64,000 nt of DNA from Candidatus Accumulibacter proximus. Its GTDB lineage: Bacteria > Pseudomonadota > Gammaproteobacteria > Burkholderiales > Rhodocyclaceae. Shown in pieces: positions 9,498-18,550 of the stretch. The stretch is from the NCBI GenBank assembly GCA_016709675.1, contig JADJMH010000002.1, forward strand, positions 248,001 through 312,000, given 5' to 3'. Each line of letters starts with the position of its first letter. Within the stretch, counting starts at the first letter, position 1. Position numbers and translations under genes: made by a program. The notes beneath the pieces are model-generated. The model saw nothing but the letters and a program-made list of their open reading frames with translations, was not told where the DNA came from and did not search any database.

Positions 9498-9522
9498 CAC
9501 TTCAAACGACACGTTTGAAGTG
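9498..9522 (-). promoter_or_regulatory. 11-bp perfect inverted repeat just upstream of ppdK
   Basis: CACTTCAAACG, spacer ACA, CGTTTGAAGTG, with a further GGG/CCC pairing outside. It ends 38 bases before the ppdK ATG and lies 100 bases after the upstream operon's stop. It may be an intrinsic terminator for the oxidoreductase operon (TTCCTT follows on minus) or an operator for ppdK. Confidence 0.55.
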
Positions 9523-9550
9523 CCCCCAGAGTTGGTGGTCCGGAAATCCA

Positions 9551-9599
9551 CACCGGCCCACGGTGTTTCGTGCTCCTGCCGGTACAACGGGTCAGGAGC
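9551..9599 (-). terminator. Two small hairpins after the oxidoreductase operon
   Basis: CACCG-GCCCA-CGGTG (9551-9565) and GCTCCTG...CAGGAGC (9572-9578 with 9593-9599) lie within 75 bases downstream of the last gene of the operon. Together with the 9498-9522 repeat they make three hairpins in a row, consistent with a transcription end or mRNA-stabilising region. Confidence 0.4.
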
Positions 9600-9623
9600 G
9601 GCAGAGTTGGTCTTGCGGAGCGC

Positions 9624-11246
9624 TCAGATCTCCTCTGCCTCCATCTTGATCGCGCCGCATGGACATTCGGCGACGCACATGCCGCAGCCCTTGCAATAGT
9701 CGTAGTTGAACTCGAAGCGTTTGCCCGGGCCGAGCTTGATCACCGCATTGTCCGGGCAGACGCCGTAGCAGTTGTCGCACTCGAAGCAGTTGCCGCACGA
9801 CAGGCAGCGCCGGGCTTCGAACAGAGCGTTACCCTCATCGAGTCCGCCCTGGACTTCATCGAAGGTTGACTGACGACGAATGATGTCGAGCATCGGCCGC
9901 ACGGTCTTCGGTGCATCGGCGTAGTACCACGTGTTGAGGTTCTCGAAAACGGCGACCTCGCGTTGTGGCGGTGGCACGTGCTCCTCGCCACGCAACCAGG
10001 CATCGATATGTCGCGCGGCCTGTTTGCCGTGGCCAATGCCGACGGTGACGTTGCGCTCGGCCGGGACCATGTCGCCACCGGCAAAAATCCCCGGATGGCC
10101 GGTCATCATGTTGGTACCGACCTGTACCACGCCATCGCTGACCTGGAGCCCGGGGACGCCTTCGAGCAGCCCGAGGTCGACATCCTGGCCGAGTGCCAGC
10201 ACCAGCGAGTCGGCCTCGATCGTCTCGAACTCGCCCGTCGGCTGCGGAAAGCCCTTGCTGTCGAGGGCCATCTTTTCAATCGTCAGAGAGGATTCGTGGG
10301 CCTGCTTGATGGTCGACAACCACTTGACCATGATGCCTTCCTGCAAGGCCTCCTCGACTTCGAAGTCATGTGCCGGCATCTTCTCGCGTGTCCGGCGATA
10401 GACGATCAGCGGCTCGGCGCCCATCCGCTTGGCGGTGCGCGCCACGTCGATGGCGGTGTTGCCGCCGCCGTAAACGACGACACGGCGGCCGAGCAATGGC
10501 TTGTCCTCCCCTTCCATGCTGCGCAGCAGCGAAATGGCGTCGATGATTTTTGCCGCGTCGCCGGCCGGGATCATCGCCCGCTTGCCGATGTGCGCACCGA
10601 CGGCCAGGAAGGCGGCGTCGAACTTGCCGGCCTGCATCGTGTCGAGGATGTTCTCGACCTTGCTGTTCAATTTGACGTCAACGCCGAGGTCAACGACGCG
10701 CTGCATTTCCGCCTCGAGTATTTCACGCGGCAAGCGGTACTTGGGAATGCCGAAACGCATCATGCCGCCGAGCAGCGGGCCGGCCTCGTGGACAGTCACC
10801 CGGTGGCCGAGCCGGCGCAAGTGGTAGGCCGCCGACATGCCTGACGGGCCGGCGCCGACGACCAGGACATGCTTGCCGGAGTCGGTGGTCGGGGGTGTGA
10901 GTTTCCAGCCGCGCTTGAGCGCCTCGTCGCCGAGAAAATGCTCGACCGAATTGATGCCGACGGGTTCGTCAAGCTTGCCTCGATTGCAGGCGCCCTCGCA
11001 GGTGTGGTAGCAGACACGTCCCATGATAGCCGGGAAGGGGTTGTCCTTCGTCAGGTGCCGCCAGGCGCTTTCATAATCGCCGGATTCGGCATGGAACAGC
11101 CAGCCCTGAATGTCCTCGCCGGCGGGGCATTGCTTGTTGCAGGGTGGCAGCCGGTCCAGATATACCGGCCGTGACGTGCGCCACGAGCCGGTGTGGTTGG
11201 CCAGCGAAGAGCCGGGATCTAGGGTTATGGCAAAGGGTTTGTCCAT
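9624..11246 (-). CDS. GltD-like FAD/NAD(P)H oxidoreductase fused to a 2x[4Fe-4S] ferredoxin domain
   Basis: 540 residues. The N-terminus has the GltD-type iron-sulfur cysteines (CNKQCPAGEDIQGWL, CYHTCEGACNRG), then two Rossmann sites (VLVVGAGPSGMSAAYHLRRLG and VVVYGGGNTAIDVARTAK). The last 60 residues hold two ferredoxin motifs, CGNCFECDNCYGVCP and CKGCGMCVAECP, resembling the delta subunit of pyruvate:ferredoxin oxidoreductases. It overlaps by one base with the beta-subunit gene, so it probably couples the oxidoreductase to NAD(P)H. The delta-plus-GltD fusion substitutes for a separate ferredoxin subunit. Confidence 0.85.
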   Translation of the reverse strand: MDKPFAITLDPGSSLANHTGSWRTSRPVYLDRLPPCNKQCPAGEDIQGWLFHAESGDYESAWRHLTKDNPFPAIMGRVCYHTCEGACNRGKLDEPVGINSVEHFLGDEALKRGWKLTPPTTDSGKHVLVVGAGPSGMSAAYHLRRLGHRVTVHEAGPLLGGMMRFGIPKYRLPREILEAEMQRVVDLGVDVKLNSKVENILDTMQAGKFDAAFLAVGAHIGKRAMIPAGDAAKIIDAISLLRSMEGEDKPLLGRRVVVYGGGNTAIDVARTAKRMGAEPLIVYRRTREKMPAHDFEVEEALQEGIMVKWLSTIKQAHESSLTIEKMALDSKGFPQPTGEFETIEADSLVLALGQDVDLGLLEGVPGLQVSDGVVQVGTNMMTGHPGIFAGGDMVPAERNVTVGIGHGKQAARHIDAWLRGEEHVPPPQREVAVFENLNTWYYADAPKTVRPMLDIIRRQSTFDEVQGGLDEGNALFEARRCLSCGNCFECDNCYGVCPDNAVIKLGPGKRFEFNYDYCKGCGMCVAECPCGAIKMEAEEI

Positions 11247-12259
11247 CAGTTCGCCTCCTGGTCGAGCAGTCCGTACTTGCGAATGTTTTTGTCGGCCGCC
11301 GCCTGCAGGCGGGCGATCGTTGCCACTGCCGGCTTCTTGCCGAACAGGTGCGCGTAGCGCTTCTGCAGCTTCAGGTACTCTTCGACCGCCTGCGGCCGGC
11401 GAATCTTGAGGACGCCGGTGACTTCGCCGCGCTCTGCTTCGAAAACCGGAAAGATGCCGGTTTCCTTGGCCAGCCGGGCCAGCTTGATGGTGTCCTGCGA
11501 AGCTGCACCCCAGCCGAGCGGGCAGGGAACGAGAATGTGGATATAGCGGGCGCCGCGTATGCCCATGGCCTTGGTGACCTTGTACTCGAGGTCGCGCAGG
11601 TCGGCGACGGTGGCAGTGGCAACGTAAGGAATCTCGTGCGCCATGGCGATCGCCGGAACGAACTTGCCCTGGCCAAAGGCGTTACCAGGCTCGGGACCCA
11701 CCGGCATGGTGGTCGCCGTGCGGGCTGCTGGCGGCGTCGCCGAGCTGCGCTGCACGCCGGTGTTCATGTAGCCGCCGTTGTCGTAGCAGATGTAGAGCAC
11801 GTCATCATTGCGCTCGAACATTCCCGACAGACAGCCGAAGCCGATGTCGGTCGTGCCGCCGTCGCCGCCCTGGGCGACGACACGGACGTCGGCCATCTGG
11901 CCCTTGTGTCGCTTGACCTTGATCGCCGCGGCGATGCCGGTGGCAACTGCGGCGGTATTGCCGAAGAGCGAGTGAATCCATGGAATCTGCCACGAAGTTT
12001 CGGGGTAGGGGGTCGAAAAGACCTCCAGGCAACCGGTGGCATTGGCCGCAATCAGGCGACCGCTGGCAGCCTTCATTGCGGCATCGATAGCGTAGCGTGC
12101 GCCGAGGGCTTCACCACAACCCTGACAGGCGCGATGCCCCGAGTTGAGAGAGTTGGTACGTTCGACGTTGGCCTGGACGCTGCGCTCTTCGGGCGACAGC
12201 AGACGGTTGCCGACGGTGAAGGTGCCGGTTTGATAGAAGTGAACGGGTTGAAAGCTCAT
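11246..12259 (-). CDS. porB: 2-Oxoacid:ferredoxin oxidoreductase, beta (thiamine-diphosphate) subunit
   Basis: 337 residues. The thiamine-diphosphate signature is clear: VVAQGGDGGTTDIGFGCLSG followed by DDVLYICYDNGGYMNTGVQRS. Iron-sulfur cysteines appear in RACQGCGEALGARYA and NATGCLEV. Binds 2-oxoacid (likely pyruvate) and produces acyl-CoA, CO2 and reduced ferredoxin, or runs in reverse. Gene order gamma-alpha-beta-flavoprotein on the minus strand with almost no spacing marks one operon. Confidence 0.92.
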   Translation of the reverse strand: MSFQPVHFYQTGTFTVGNRLLSPEERSVQANVERTNSLNSGHRACQGCGEALGARYAIDAAMKAASGRLIAANATGCLEVFSTPYPETSWQIPWIHSLFGNTAAVATGIAAAIKVKRHKGQMADVRVVAQGGDGGTTDIGFGCLSGMFERNDDVLYICYDNGGYMNTGVQRSSATPPAARTATTMPVGPEPGNAFGQGKFVPAIAMAHEIPYVATATVADLRDLEYKVTKAMGIRGARYIHILVPCPLGWGAASQDTIKLARLAKETGIFPVFEAERGEVTGVLKIRRPQAVEEYLKLQKRYAHLFGKKPAVATIARLQAAADKNIRKYGLLDQEAN

Positions 12260-12270
12260 CTTGGGTCTCC

Positions 12271-13524
12271 TCAGCCAATGCGGGCGGCAACGACGCCGAT
12301 ATCACGCAGCATGCTTTCGGCTGCCGGACCCGAACGGCGCTTGGTGCGCTCGCGTTCGAGTTGTTTGTTGACCACGTTCCAGTCGAGATCGAGAAAGGTG
12401 AGGTGGCCAAGTTCGCCGCGAATTGCCTTGCCAAACAGCGCCAGCAGCGATTTCCGGGTGATCGCGCGTCCACCGAGGCCAGCGACGACCGTGTGTCCGT
12501 GCAGTTGCAGCCCCGACATTGCCATGCGCACATCGGTGGACAGAACGCCGCCAATGCCGACGGCCAGGCTCTTTTCCAGCACCACCACGCGCTGTGCGTT
12601 CTGCAGCGCGGCGCGAACGCTGTCCAGCGGGAACGGACGGTAGGAGGTGATTCCCAGGACGCCGATCCTTTCACCCGCCTGGCGCATCTCGTCGACGCTG
12701 TCCTTGATTGTCCCCAATACCGAGCCCATGGCGACGACGATGGTCTCGGCATCATCGGTCAGATACGAATGGGTCAGGCCGCCCGACTCGCGACCGAAGA
12801 CCGCCTTGAACTGCTCGGCCAACTGCGGGATACGTTCGAGCGCCTGCATCTGCTTGGCGTGTGCCAGGTAACGCACCTCCGAGAAAGCCTCCGGGCCGAC
12901 CATGGCGCCAATCGAGACCGGTTCCGTCGGGTCCAGCACCTGCCGGGGTTCGTAAGGCGGCAGGAAAGCGTCGACCTGCTCCTGGGTAGGCACGTCTACC
13001 CGTTCGTAAGCATGCGTCAGGATGAAGCCGTCCATGCAGACCATCACCGGCAGGCTGACTTCCTCAGCCAGTTTGAAGGCCTGGATGTGCAGATCGAGCG
13101 CCTCCTGGTTAGTCTCGGCGAACAATTGAATCCAGCCGCTGTCACGCTGCGATAGCGCATCGGTATGGTCGTTCCAGATGTTGATCGGTGCGCCGATGGC
13201 GCGGTTCGCCACGGTCATGACGATCGGCAGGCCCAGTCCGGAAGCGTTATAAACCGCTTCGGCCATGAACAGCAGGCCCTGCGACGCGGTGGCGGTGTAG
13301 GTCCGGGCACCGGTGGCCGACGAGCCGATGGCGACGCTCATCGCAGCGAATTCGGACTCGACGTTGATGAACTCGCAATCGGCGATTTCGCCAGCCTTGA
13401 CCATCTCGCCCAGGCCTTCGACGATGTGCGTCTGCGGTGAAATCGGGTAGGCGCAGATGACCTCGGGCCGGCAAAGGCCGACCGCTTCGGCAACGGCGTG
13501 TGAACCTTCAGTCTGTTTAAGCAT
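12271..13524 (-). CDS. porA: 2-Oxoacid:ferredoxin oxidoreductase, alpha subunit
   Basis: 417 residues from the ATG at 13524 (MLKQTEGSHAVAEAVGLCRPEVICAYPISPQTHIVEGLGEM), which overlaps the end of the gamma gene by 8 bases; a longer frame upstream is the shadow of gamma. Motifs of the alpha subunit include FINVESEFAAMSVAIGSSATGARTYTATASQGLLFMAEAVYNASGLGLPIVMTVANR. It holds part of the active site at the interface with beta. Confidence 0.92.
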   Translation of the reverse strand: MLKQTEGSHAVAEAVGLCRPEVICAYPISPQTHIVEGLGEMVKAGEIADCEFINVESEFAAMSVAIGSSATGARTYTATASQGLLFMAEAVYNASGLGLPIVMTVANRAIGAPINIWNDHTDALSQRDSGWIQLFAETNQEALDLHIQAFKLAEEVSLPVMVCMDGFILTHAYERVDVPTQEQVDAFLPPYEPRQVLDPTEPVSIGAMVGPEAFSEVRYLAHAKQMQALERIPQLAEQFKAVFGRESGGLTHSYLTDDAETIVVAMGSVLGTIKDSVDEMRQAGERIGVLGITSYRPFPLDSVRAALQNAQRVVVLEKSLAVGIGGVLSTDVRMAMSGLQLHGHTVVAGLGGRAITRKSLLALFGKAIRGELGHLTFLDLDWNVVNKQLERERTKRRSGPAAESMLRDIGVVAARIG

Positions 13525-14113
13525 GTGCGGCCTCCTCCTGACGTGCTCTTTCGATCTCGTCGATGACGAACTGATAAGCTTCGCTGGCGGCAGCGGCATT
13601 GTTGCTGGCCACCTTGTCCGAGAACTTGGCGTTGATCGCCTTGACCACGGACTCGAGGCGGATGATGCCCGACGCGGCGGCAAAACCGGCCAGCAACGGT
13701 ACGTTCGGCATCGGCCGGCCGACGTGCTTGCGGCTGAGGTCGGTGGCGGGGACCGTGCACAGCCTCTCCTTCGGCCAGTCACGGACGTAGTCACCGAGGC
13801 CCAGCTCGTCGAAGGTGCGGCTGGTGTTGATCAGGATGTAACCGCCCTTCTTGAGACCCGAGAAGACATCGACCTGGTAGAGCAGGGTCGGATCCTGAAT
13901 GATCAGGGCATCGGGTTCCATGATCGGTTCGCGCAACCGGATCTCCTTGTCGGCGATGCGGCAGAAGGCGACGACAGGGGCACCGGTTCTTTCCGAACCG
14001 AAACTCGGGAAGGCTTGAGCGTGGCGGCCTTCCTCAAACGCAGCAATCGACAACATCTCGGCAGCTGTAACCACGCCTTGGCCGCCGCGACCGTGTATTC
14101 GGACCTGGAACAT
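13517..14113 (-). CDS. porG: 2-Oxoacid:ferredoxin oxidoreductase, gamma subunit
   Basis: 198 residues beginning MFQVRIHGRGGQGVVTAAEMLS, the signature of the gamma domain, followed by HAQAFPSFGSERTGAPVVAFCRI. First gene of the four-gene operon; a GGAGG-like site (GGAGGAAAT) precedes the ATG. The subunit helps bind CoA in characterised members. Confidence 0.92.
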   Translation of the reverse strand: MFQVRIHGRGGQGVVTAAEMLSIAAFEEGRHAQAFPSFGSERTGAPVVAFCRIADKEIRLREPIMEPDALIIQDPTLLYQVDVFSGLKKGGYILINTSRTFDELGLGDYVRDWPKERLCTVPATDLSRKHVGRPMPNVPLLAGFAAASGIIRLESVVKAINAKFSDKVASNNAAAASEAYQFVIDEIERARQEEAAHA

Positions 14114-14275
14114 ATTTCCTCCATTGTTTTACATCGTTCTATTGACGTTCGCGCAGCATAGCTGAGTTCGAGTCCGATGAAAACAACGATACCGCGGCGT
14201 ATGGCGGAAGTTCTTGTGGCGGCAGTGGCTCCGGAGCGCGTCTTGTGGTAGCCAAGAGCGCGTCATGCGAGCGGC

Positions 14276-14632
14276 TCAGGGATTGCGCAGGTCGGCGACA
14301 AAAGGGTTGTCAGGGCCGATGCCTTCGACGTTCACCCCGTAGGCGGAGCGGAAGCTGGCGCCCCCGGTGCGGCGCGAGCTCCGCTTGATCTCGAAGGCAC
14401 GCAGCCCGCCTTCGGCTTTCATCACCAGGTCTACTTCTGCCTGTGTACGCGAACGCCAGAAAAACAGCTCACAAGGTGAACCCAGGAGGAGGTTACGCTT
14501 GGCGATCTCGGCGACGACCCAGTTCTTCCAGACGGCACCGATGTCGGGCCGGAACTCGTCTGCAGCAAAGGCGTTGAGCAGGGCATTGCGAATACCGATG
14601 TGCAAGTCAATGGCTTGCGCAGTATGGCACAT
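14276..14632 (-). pseudogene. C-terminal remnant of a DUF4143-type AAA+ ATPase
   Basis: 118 codons. Segments such as IGIRNALLNAF, GAVWKNWVVAEIAKR and ELFFWRSRTQAEVDLVM match the C-terminal DUF4143 (nuclease-like) domain of chromosomal ATPases of the archaeal-ATPase/DUF4143 type, which are normally about 380-420 residues. The AAA domain is missing, so this is a decayed piece. It lies in the debris-rich gap between the oxidoreductase operon and the second mch. Confidence 0.65.
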
Positions 14633-14683
14633 TTGTTGCGCTCAATCTGGTCCTGCACGTTTTGACCTGGTTCGGAGGAAGCC

Positions 14684-14872
14684 ATGAAAGGAATGAACAA
14701 CATAGCGGTGGTCCTGACGTCGGTTGGTCTGTTGGCGAGCGCTTCGGCGCAAGCAATGCTGTTTGACCGCGGCGGCGGCCTGATTCGCGACGATGTGCTG
14801 AAAGTAACCTGGCTCAAGGACGCTCACTGCGCAACCAGCAGCGGCTACGACGCAGACGGCCGGATGGACTGA
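14684..14872 (+). pseudogene. Truncated secreted protein (N-terminus of a DUF1566/PEP-CTERM-like protein)
   Basis: 62 codons: signal peptide MKGMNNIAVVLTSVGLLASASAQA followed by LFDRGGGLIRDDVLKVTWLKDA and SGYDADGRM. This opening is typical of secreted betaproteobacterial proteins annotated as DUF1566 or PEP-CTERM proteins, which are usually over 200 residues. Here the frame hits TGA just after GRMD, and the bases beyond (AANTRAAG) still resemble the expected continuation, so the gene is broken. Confidence 0.55.
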
Positions 14873-15086
14873 CAGGCGGCCGCCAATACCCGGGCGGCTG
14901 GCCGGATGAGCGGGGTGCCGCCGAGAGCGCCAAGAGAGAGGTTGTCAAGAGTAACGTCAGCGACAGGTTTAGGCTCTCATGCCCGTGCGGGCCGTGAGCC
15001 TGTCACGGGTTGGCTGCTTGATACGAATGTCCTGTCCCAGCGGCGGCGTCCCCGATCCGCACCGGTGGCCTGCGGACAGTCGAGGC

Positions 15087-16145
15087 CTACGCTCTTCTCG
15101 GTATCAGCACCGTATAGTCGAAGTCGAGCAGCACGCTCGGGTCATAGCGGCCATCGACGGTCTTGTAGGGAAACTCGGCGCAGGGCTGGTCCTTGGTCGC
15201 CACGGTGCGCAGGCGGAGCGCCCCGAGATCGTTGCGTCCCGGCAGGTCGAGCCGGTCGATGACTTCCGACCAGGCGTAGATCGTGTCACCGGCAAAGGCT
15301 GGAGAAACATGCCGGCCACCATTGATCGCCGCGACGCTGAAGGCATTGGCCAGCCCGTTGAAGGAAAGCGAGCGCGCCAGGCTGATGACGTGACCGCCGT
15401 AGATGAGCCGGCGGCCGAAGCGGCCGGCCTTTTCGGCCTGCTGGTTGAAGTGCACCCGGGCGGTGTTCTGGTAGAGGCGGGTGGCCATCATGTGTTCGCT
15501 TTCTTCGATGGTCATGCCGTCCACATGGTCGATGCGTTCGCCGATCTGGTAGTCGTCCCACAGGTCAGGGCTGCCTGACAGCGCCTGGTCGTACTGTTCG
15601 ATCCTGATCCCCGTCGGAACGATCAGATCGCTCGCCGCCACCGCTGCGGGAAGATCGGGCACGACGGCTTCCGGTGCCGGTGATTGCGGGTCGCGCTTGC
15701 GAACCATCACCCAGCGGCAGTAATCGAGGGCGATCTGCCCACGCTGATTGACACCACATGAGCGCACAAAAACGATGCCGGTCTTGCCATCGCTGTTCTC
15801 TTTCAGGCCAATTACCGTCGAATCGGCGCTGAGCGTATCACCCGGATAGACCGGGTGGCCAAAGCGGCCGGCCGCGTAGCCAAGGTTGGCCACGGCATTG
15901 AGCGAGATGTCCGGGACCGTGCGGCCGAAGACCATGTTGAAGGCGAGCAGGTCATCGACCGGGGCGCGCGGAAAGCCCAGGCTGTGGGCGAAGGTGTCGG
16001 CCGAACTGGTGGCAAAGCGCGAACCGGTCAGGGCCGTGTATAGCGCCACGTCGCCCTCGGTGATCGTTCGCGGTGTGGCGTGCGCGATCGCCTGGCCAAC
16101 GTGGAAGTCCTCAAAGAAATTACCCAGTCTGGTCTTCTCGGTCAT
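15087..16145 (-). CDS. mch: Mesaconyl-CoA hydratase / beta-methylmalyl-CoA dehydratase, second copy
   Basis: 352 residues from the ATG at 16145, which has a good ribosome-binding site (GGGGGAGAAGG) and gives MTEKTRLGNFFEDFHVGQA; the longer frame is a shadow of the lyase gene. Double MaoC hot-dog: SLGFPRAPVDDLLAFNMVFGRTVP in the first half, NTARVHFNQQAEKAGRFGRRLIYGGHVISLARSLSFNGL in the second. With mcl, mct and meh nearby it forms the glyoxylate-assimilating part of the 3-hydroxypropionate bicycle, dehydrating beta-methylmalyl-CoA to mesaconyl-C1-CoA. Confidence 0.85.
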   Translation of the reverse strand: MTEKTRLGNFFEDFHVGQAIAHATPRTITEGDVALYTALTGSRFATSSADTFAHSLGFPRAPVDDLLAFNMVFGRTVPDISLNAVANLGYAAGRFGHPVYPGDTLSADSTVIGLKENSDGKTGIVFVRSCGVNQRGQIALDYCRWVMVRKRDPQSPAPEAVVPDLPAAVAASDLIVPTGIRIEQYDQALSGSPDLWDDYQIGERIDHVDGMTIEESEHMMATRLYQNTARVHFNQQAEKAGRFGRRLIYGGHVISLARSLSFNGLANAFSVAAINGGRHVSPAFAGDTIYAWSEVIDRLDLPGRNDLGALRLRTVATKDQPCAEFPYKTVDGRYDPSVLLDFDYTVLIPRRA

Positions 16146-16179
16146 TTGACCTTCTCCCCCGTGCAATTGAGTAAAGAGC

Positions 16180-17235
16180 CTACAGGCCATAGGCTGCTGC
16201 CAGTTCAGGATCTCGCCGGGCCACCAGTCGCGCCAGGTCGACGATGACCTTGGCCTGCTTCCAGGTGGCGTCGTCCTGCATCTTGCCGTCGATCGTCGCC
16301 ACGCCGCTGCCATCGGGCATCGCTTCAAGGATGCGCTTGGCGAACAGAACTTCCTTGACGTCGGGGCTGAAAACACGCTTGGCGATGGCGATCTGGTTTG
16401 GTGCCAACGACCAGGCGCCCGAGCAACCCATCAGGAAGGCGTTGCGGAACTGGGCTTCGCAGGCCGCTTCGTCCTTGAGGTCGCCGAAAGGACCATAGAA
16501 GGAGCGCAGGCCATGCGCCACGGCCGCATCGACCATGCGCGCCACGGTGTAGTGCCAGAGGTCCTGCTGGAAGAAGGCGCGCGGCGTCTGGCCTCCTTCC
16601 TGGCCTTCTTCCGGGTCGGCGAGGACGCCGTAGCCCGGATGTCCGCCCCCCACCCGGGTCGTCTTCATGCCGCGCGAAGCAGCAAGGTCGGCCGGGCCGA
16701 GGCTGAGGCCGTGCATGCGCGGGCTGGCGCCGCAAATGGCCTCGACATTGGTCACGCCCTGCGCTGTCTCGAGCAGGGCGTGCAACAGAATCGGCTTGCG
16801 GATGGCGTATTTCGCTTCCAGCAGGGCGACATATTGGTCGACAAAATGGATGTCCCATGGTCCTTCGACCTTGGGAACCATGATGACGTCAACTTTGTTG
16901 CCGACGTGCTTGATGATCTGCTCAAGGTCATCGAGCACCCAGGGACTGTTCAAGGCATTGATGCGCACCCACATCGCGGTATCGGCGAAATCGTGATTGC
17001 TCAGCAGGTCGATGAAGCCGGCGCGCGCCGCGTCCTTGGACTCGATCGGGATGGCATCCTCGAGGTTGCCGCACATCACGTCACATTGCCGCGCGGTTTC
17101 GGGCGCCTTGGCGCGGATCTTGTCGATGTGCGGGGGGAAGAAGTGGATCATTCTTTCCGGCCTCACGGGCAGTTCACGCAGGGGTTGTGGGGCGCCAATG
17201 GCGAGCGGCTTGTAGAAGTGTACTGGTAGCTTCAT
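16180..17235 (-). CDS. mcl: (S)-Malyl-CoA / beta-methylmalyl-CoA / citramalyl-CoA lyase
   Basis: 351 residues from MKLPVHFYKPL (ATG at 17235, AGGGAAA upstream). CitE-type TIM barrel: MCGNLEDAIPIESKDAAR, VIMVPKVEGPWDIHFVD, ALLETAQGVTNVEAICG, HGLSLGPADLAASRGM. In the 3-hydroxypropionate bicycle the enzyme joins propionyl-CoA to glyoxylate and later cleaves citramalyl-CoA to acetyl-CoA and pyruvate. It is directly upstream of mch (34-base gap) and downstream of mct. Confidence 0.88.
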   Translation of the reverse strand: MKLPVHFYKPLAIGAPQPLRELPVRPERMIHFFPPHIDKIRAKAPETARQCDVMCGNLEDAIPIESKDAARAGFIDLLSNHDFADTAMWVRINALNSPWVLDDLEQIIKHVGNKVDVIMVPKVEGPWDIHFVDQYVALLEAKYAIRKPILLHALLETAQGVTNVEAICGASPRMHGLSLGPADLAASRGMKTTRVGGGHPGYGVLADPEEGQEGGQTPRAFFQQDLWHYTVARMVDAAVAHGLRSFYGPFGDLKDEAACEAQFRNAFLMGCSGAWSLAPNQIAIAKRVFSPDVKEVLFAKRILEAMPDGSGVATIDGKMQDDATWKQAKVIVDLARLVARRDPELAAAYGL

Positions 17236-17305
17236 GGCAATTTCCCTGGTCAAAAGAACGCGGTTAAGTACTTGGACGGCCGCAGACGGTCTGATCGCGG
17301 CTGTT

Positions 17306-18526
17306 TCACTTGGGTCCGGCGACGACGCGCGCGTCGTGCAGGCGGCCGACTTCGGCTTCGCTCAAGCCGAGGATATCGAGCAGAATCTGATCGGTGTGTT
17401 CGCCCAGTCTGGGTGACGGCATCGCCGGCAGGCGCGGCATGCGGCCGAAGTCGAGCGGCGTCGTCGGCATCAGGTAGGTGCCGATGCCGGGTTGTTCAGT
17501 GAGTGTGAACAGCGGATTGTCGGTCGAGCAATCGGGGTCGGTGGCAATTTCTTCGCGCACGCTACGATAAGGGCCCCAGGTGACGCCGTGTGCATCGAGG
17601 GTCAGCGCGGCTTCGGCCAGTGTACGGGCGTGAAACCACGGTTCAAGCAGCCTGGCGATCTCCTGGCGGGCACGATAGCGATCGCCCTCGTCTTCGAAAT
17701 CGAGGCCCAGCCGGGCAGCGAGCGCAGCGACAGGCTCACGGAGACCGGTGGCCTTGGTCAGGCGCCGCCACTGCATGCTGGTCAGACCGACGACCATCAG
17801 GCGCTTGCCGTCGAGCGTAGCGAAGTCGCGGCCAAAAGCGCCGTAGAGGTAGTTGCCCTGCCGTGGTCGGTCGCTGTCATTGACCATCGCTTCAGCGAGC
17901 ATGCCGAAATTGCCGAGCATCGCCAGCGCCACGTCCTTCAGCGCCAGGCGAACGAGTTGCCCTTCGCCGGTCAGCCGCCGGTGCCTTTCGGCGGCGAGCA
18001 GACCCAGGGCGATCATCTGGCCGCTGATGAAGTCCCAGGCGGGGAAGACGTGGTTCACCATTTCCGGTGAAGTGTTTGGCCCGGTCATCATTGGCAGGCC
18101 CATCTGCGGGTTCAGTGTGTAATCCACCTCCGAGCTGCCGTCGCGGCGCCCGGTCAGGTTGACCATGATCAGATCGTGACGTTGTGCTTGTAGCGCTTCG
18201 TAAGCCAGCCAGCCTTTGGCCGGAAAGTTGGTACTGAACAGGCCAGCGCCTTCGCCGGGGGCACAGATCAGCTGGGTCAGCAGTTCCTGTCCGCGTGGCA
18301 GTCGGAAATCGACGGCGATCGAGCGTTTGCCCTTGTTCAGGCCGGCCCAGAACAGGCTGTGCTTGCCGTCGAGAGTGAGTGGCCAGCGACGGTAGTCCAG
18401 ACCGCCGCCGATCGGGTCGAAGCGGATGACTTCTGCGCCGAGCTGGGCGAGCGTCATGCCACCGAGCGGCGCAGCGACAAAGGCCGAGCCCTCGATCACC
18501 CGTAGACCCTTGAGAATTCCTTGCAC
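17306..18526 (-). CDS. mct: Mesaconyl-CoA C1-C4 CoA transferase (CaiB/BaiF family)
   Basis: 406 residues. Class III CoA-transferase: GLRVIEGSAFVAAPLGGMTLAQLGAEVIRFDPIGGGLDYRRWP at the start, NKGKRSIAVDFRLPRGQELL and C-terminal PSPRLGEHTDQILLDILGLS. In this context it moves CoA intramolecularly from the C1 to the C4 carboxyl of mesaconate. Family alone would allow other acyl donors; mcl, mch and meh beside it make the mesaconyl-CoA role the best call. Confidence 0.82.
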   Translation of the reverse strand: MQGILKGLRVIEGSAFVAAPLGGMTLAQLGAEVIRFDPIGGGLDYRRWPLTLDGKHSLFWAGLNKGKRSIAVDFRLPRGQELLTQLICAPGEGAGLFSTNFPAKGWLAYEALQAQRHDLIMVNLTGRRDGSSEVDYTLNPQMGLPMMTGPNTSPEMVNHVFPAWDFISGQMIALGLLAAERHRRLTGEGQLVRLALKDVALAMLGNFGMLAEAMVNDSDRPRQGNYLYGAFGRDFATLDGKRLMVVGLTSMQWRRLTKATGLREPVAALAARLGLDFEDEGDRYRARQEIARLLEPWFHARTLAEAALTLDAHGVTWGPYRSVREEIATDPDCSTDNPLFTLTEQPGIGTYLMPTTPLDFGRMPRLPAMPSPRLGEHTDQILLDILGLSEAEVGRLHDARVVAGPK

Positions 18527-18550
18527 TTTCTTCCCCCAATCCAGCCGTGT

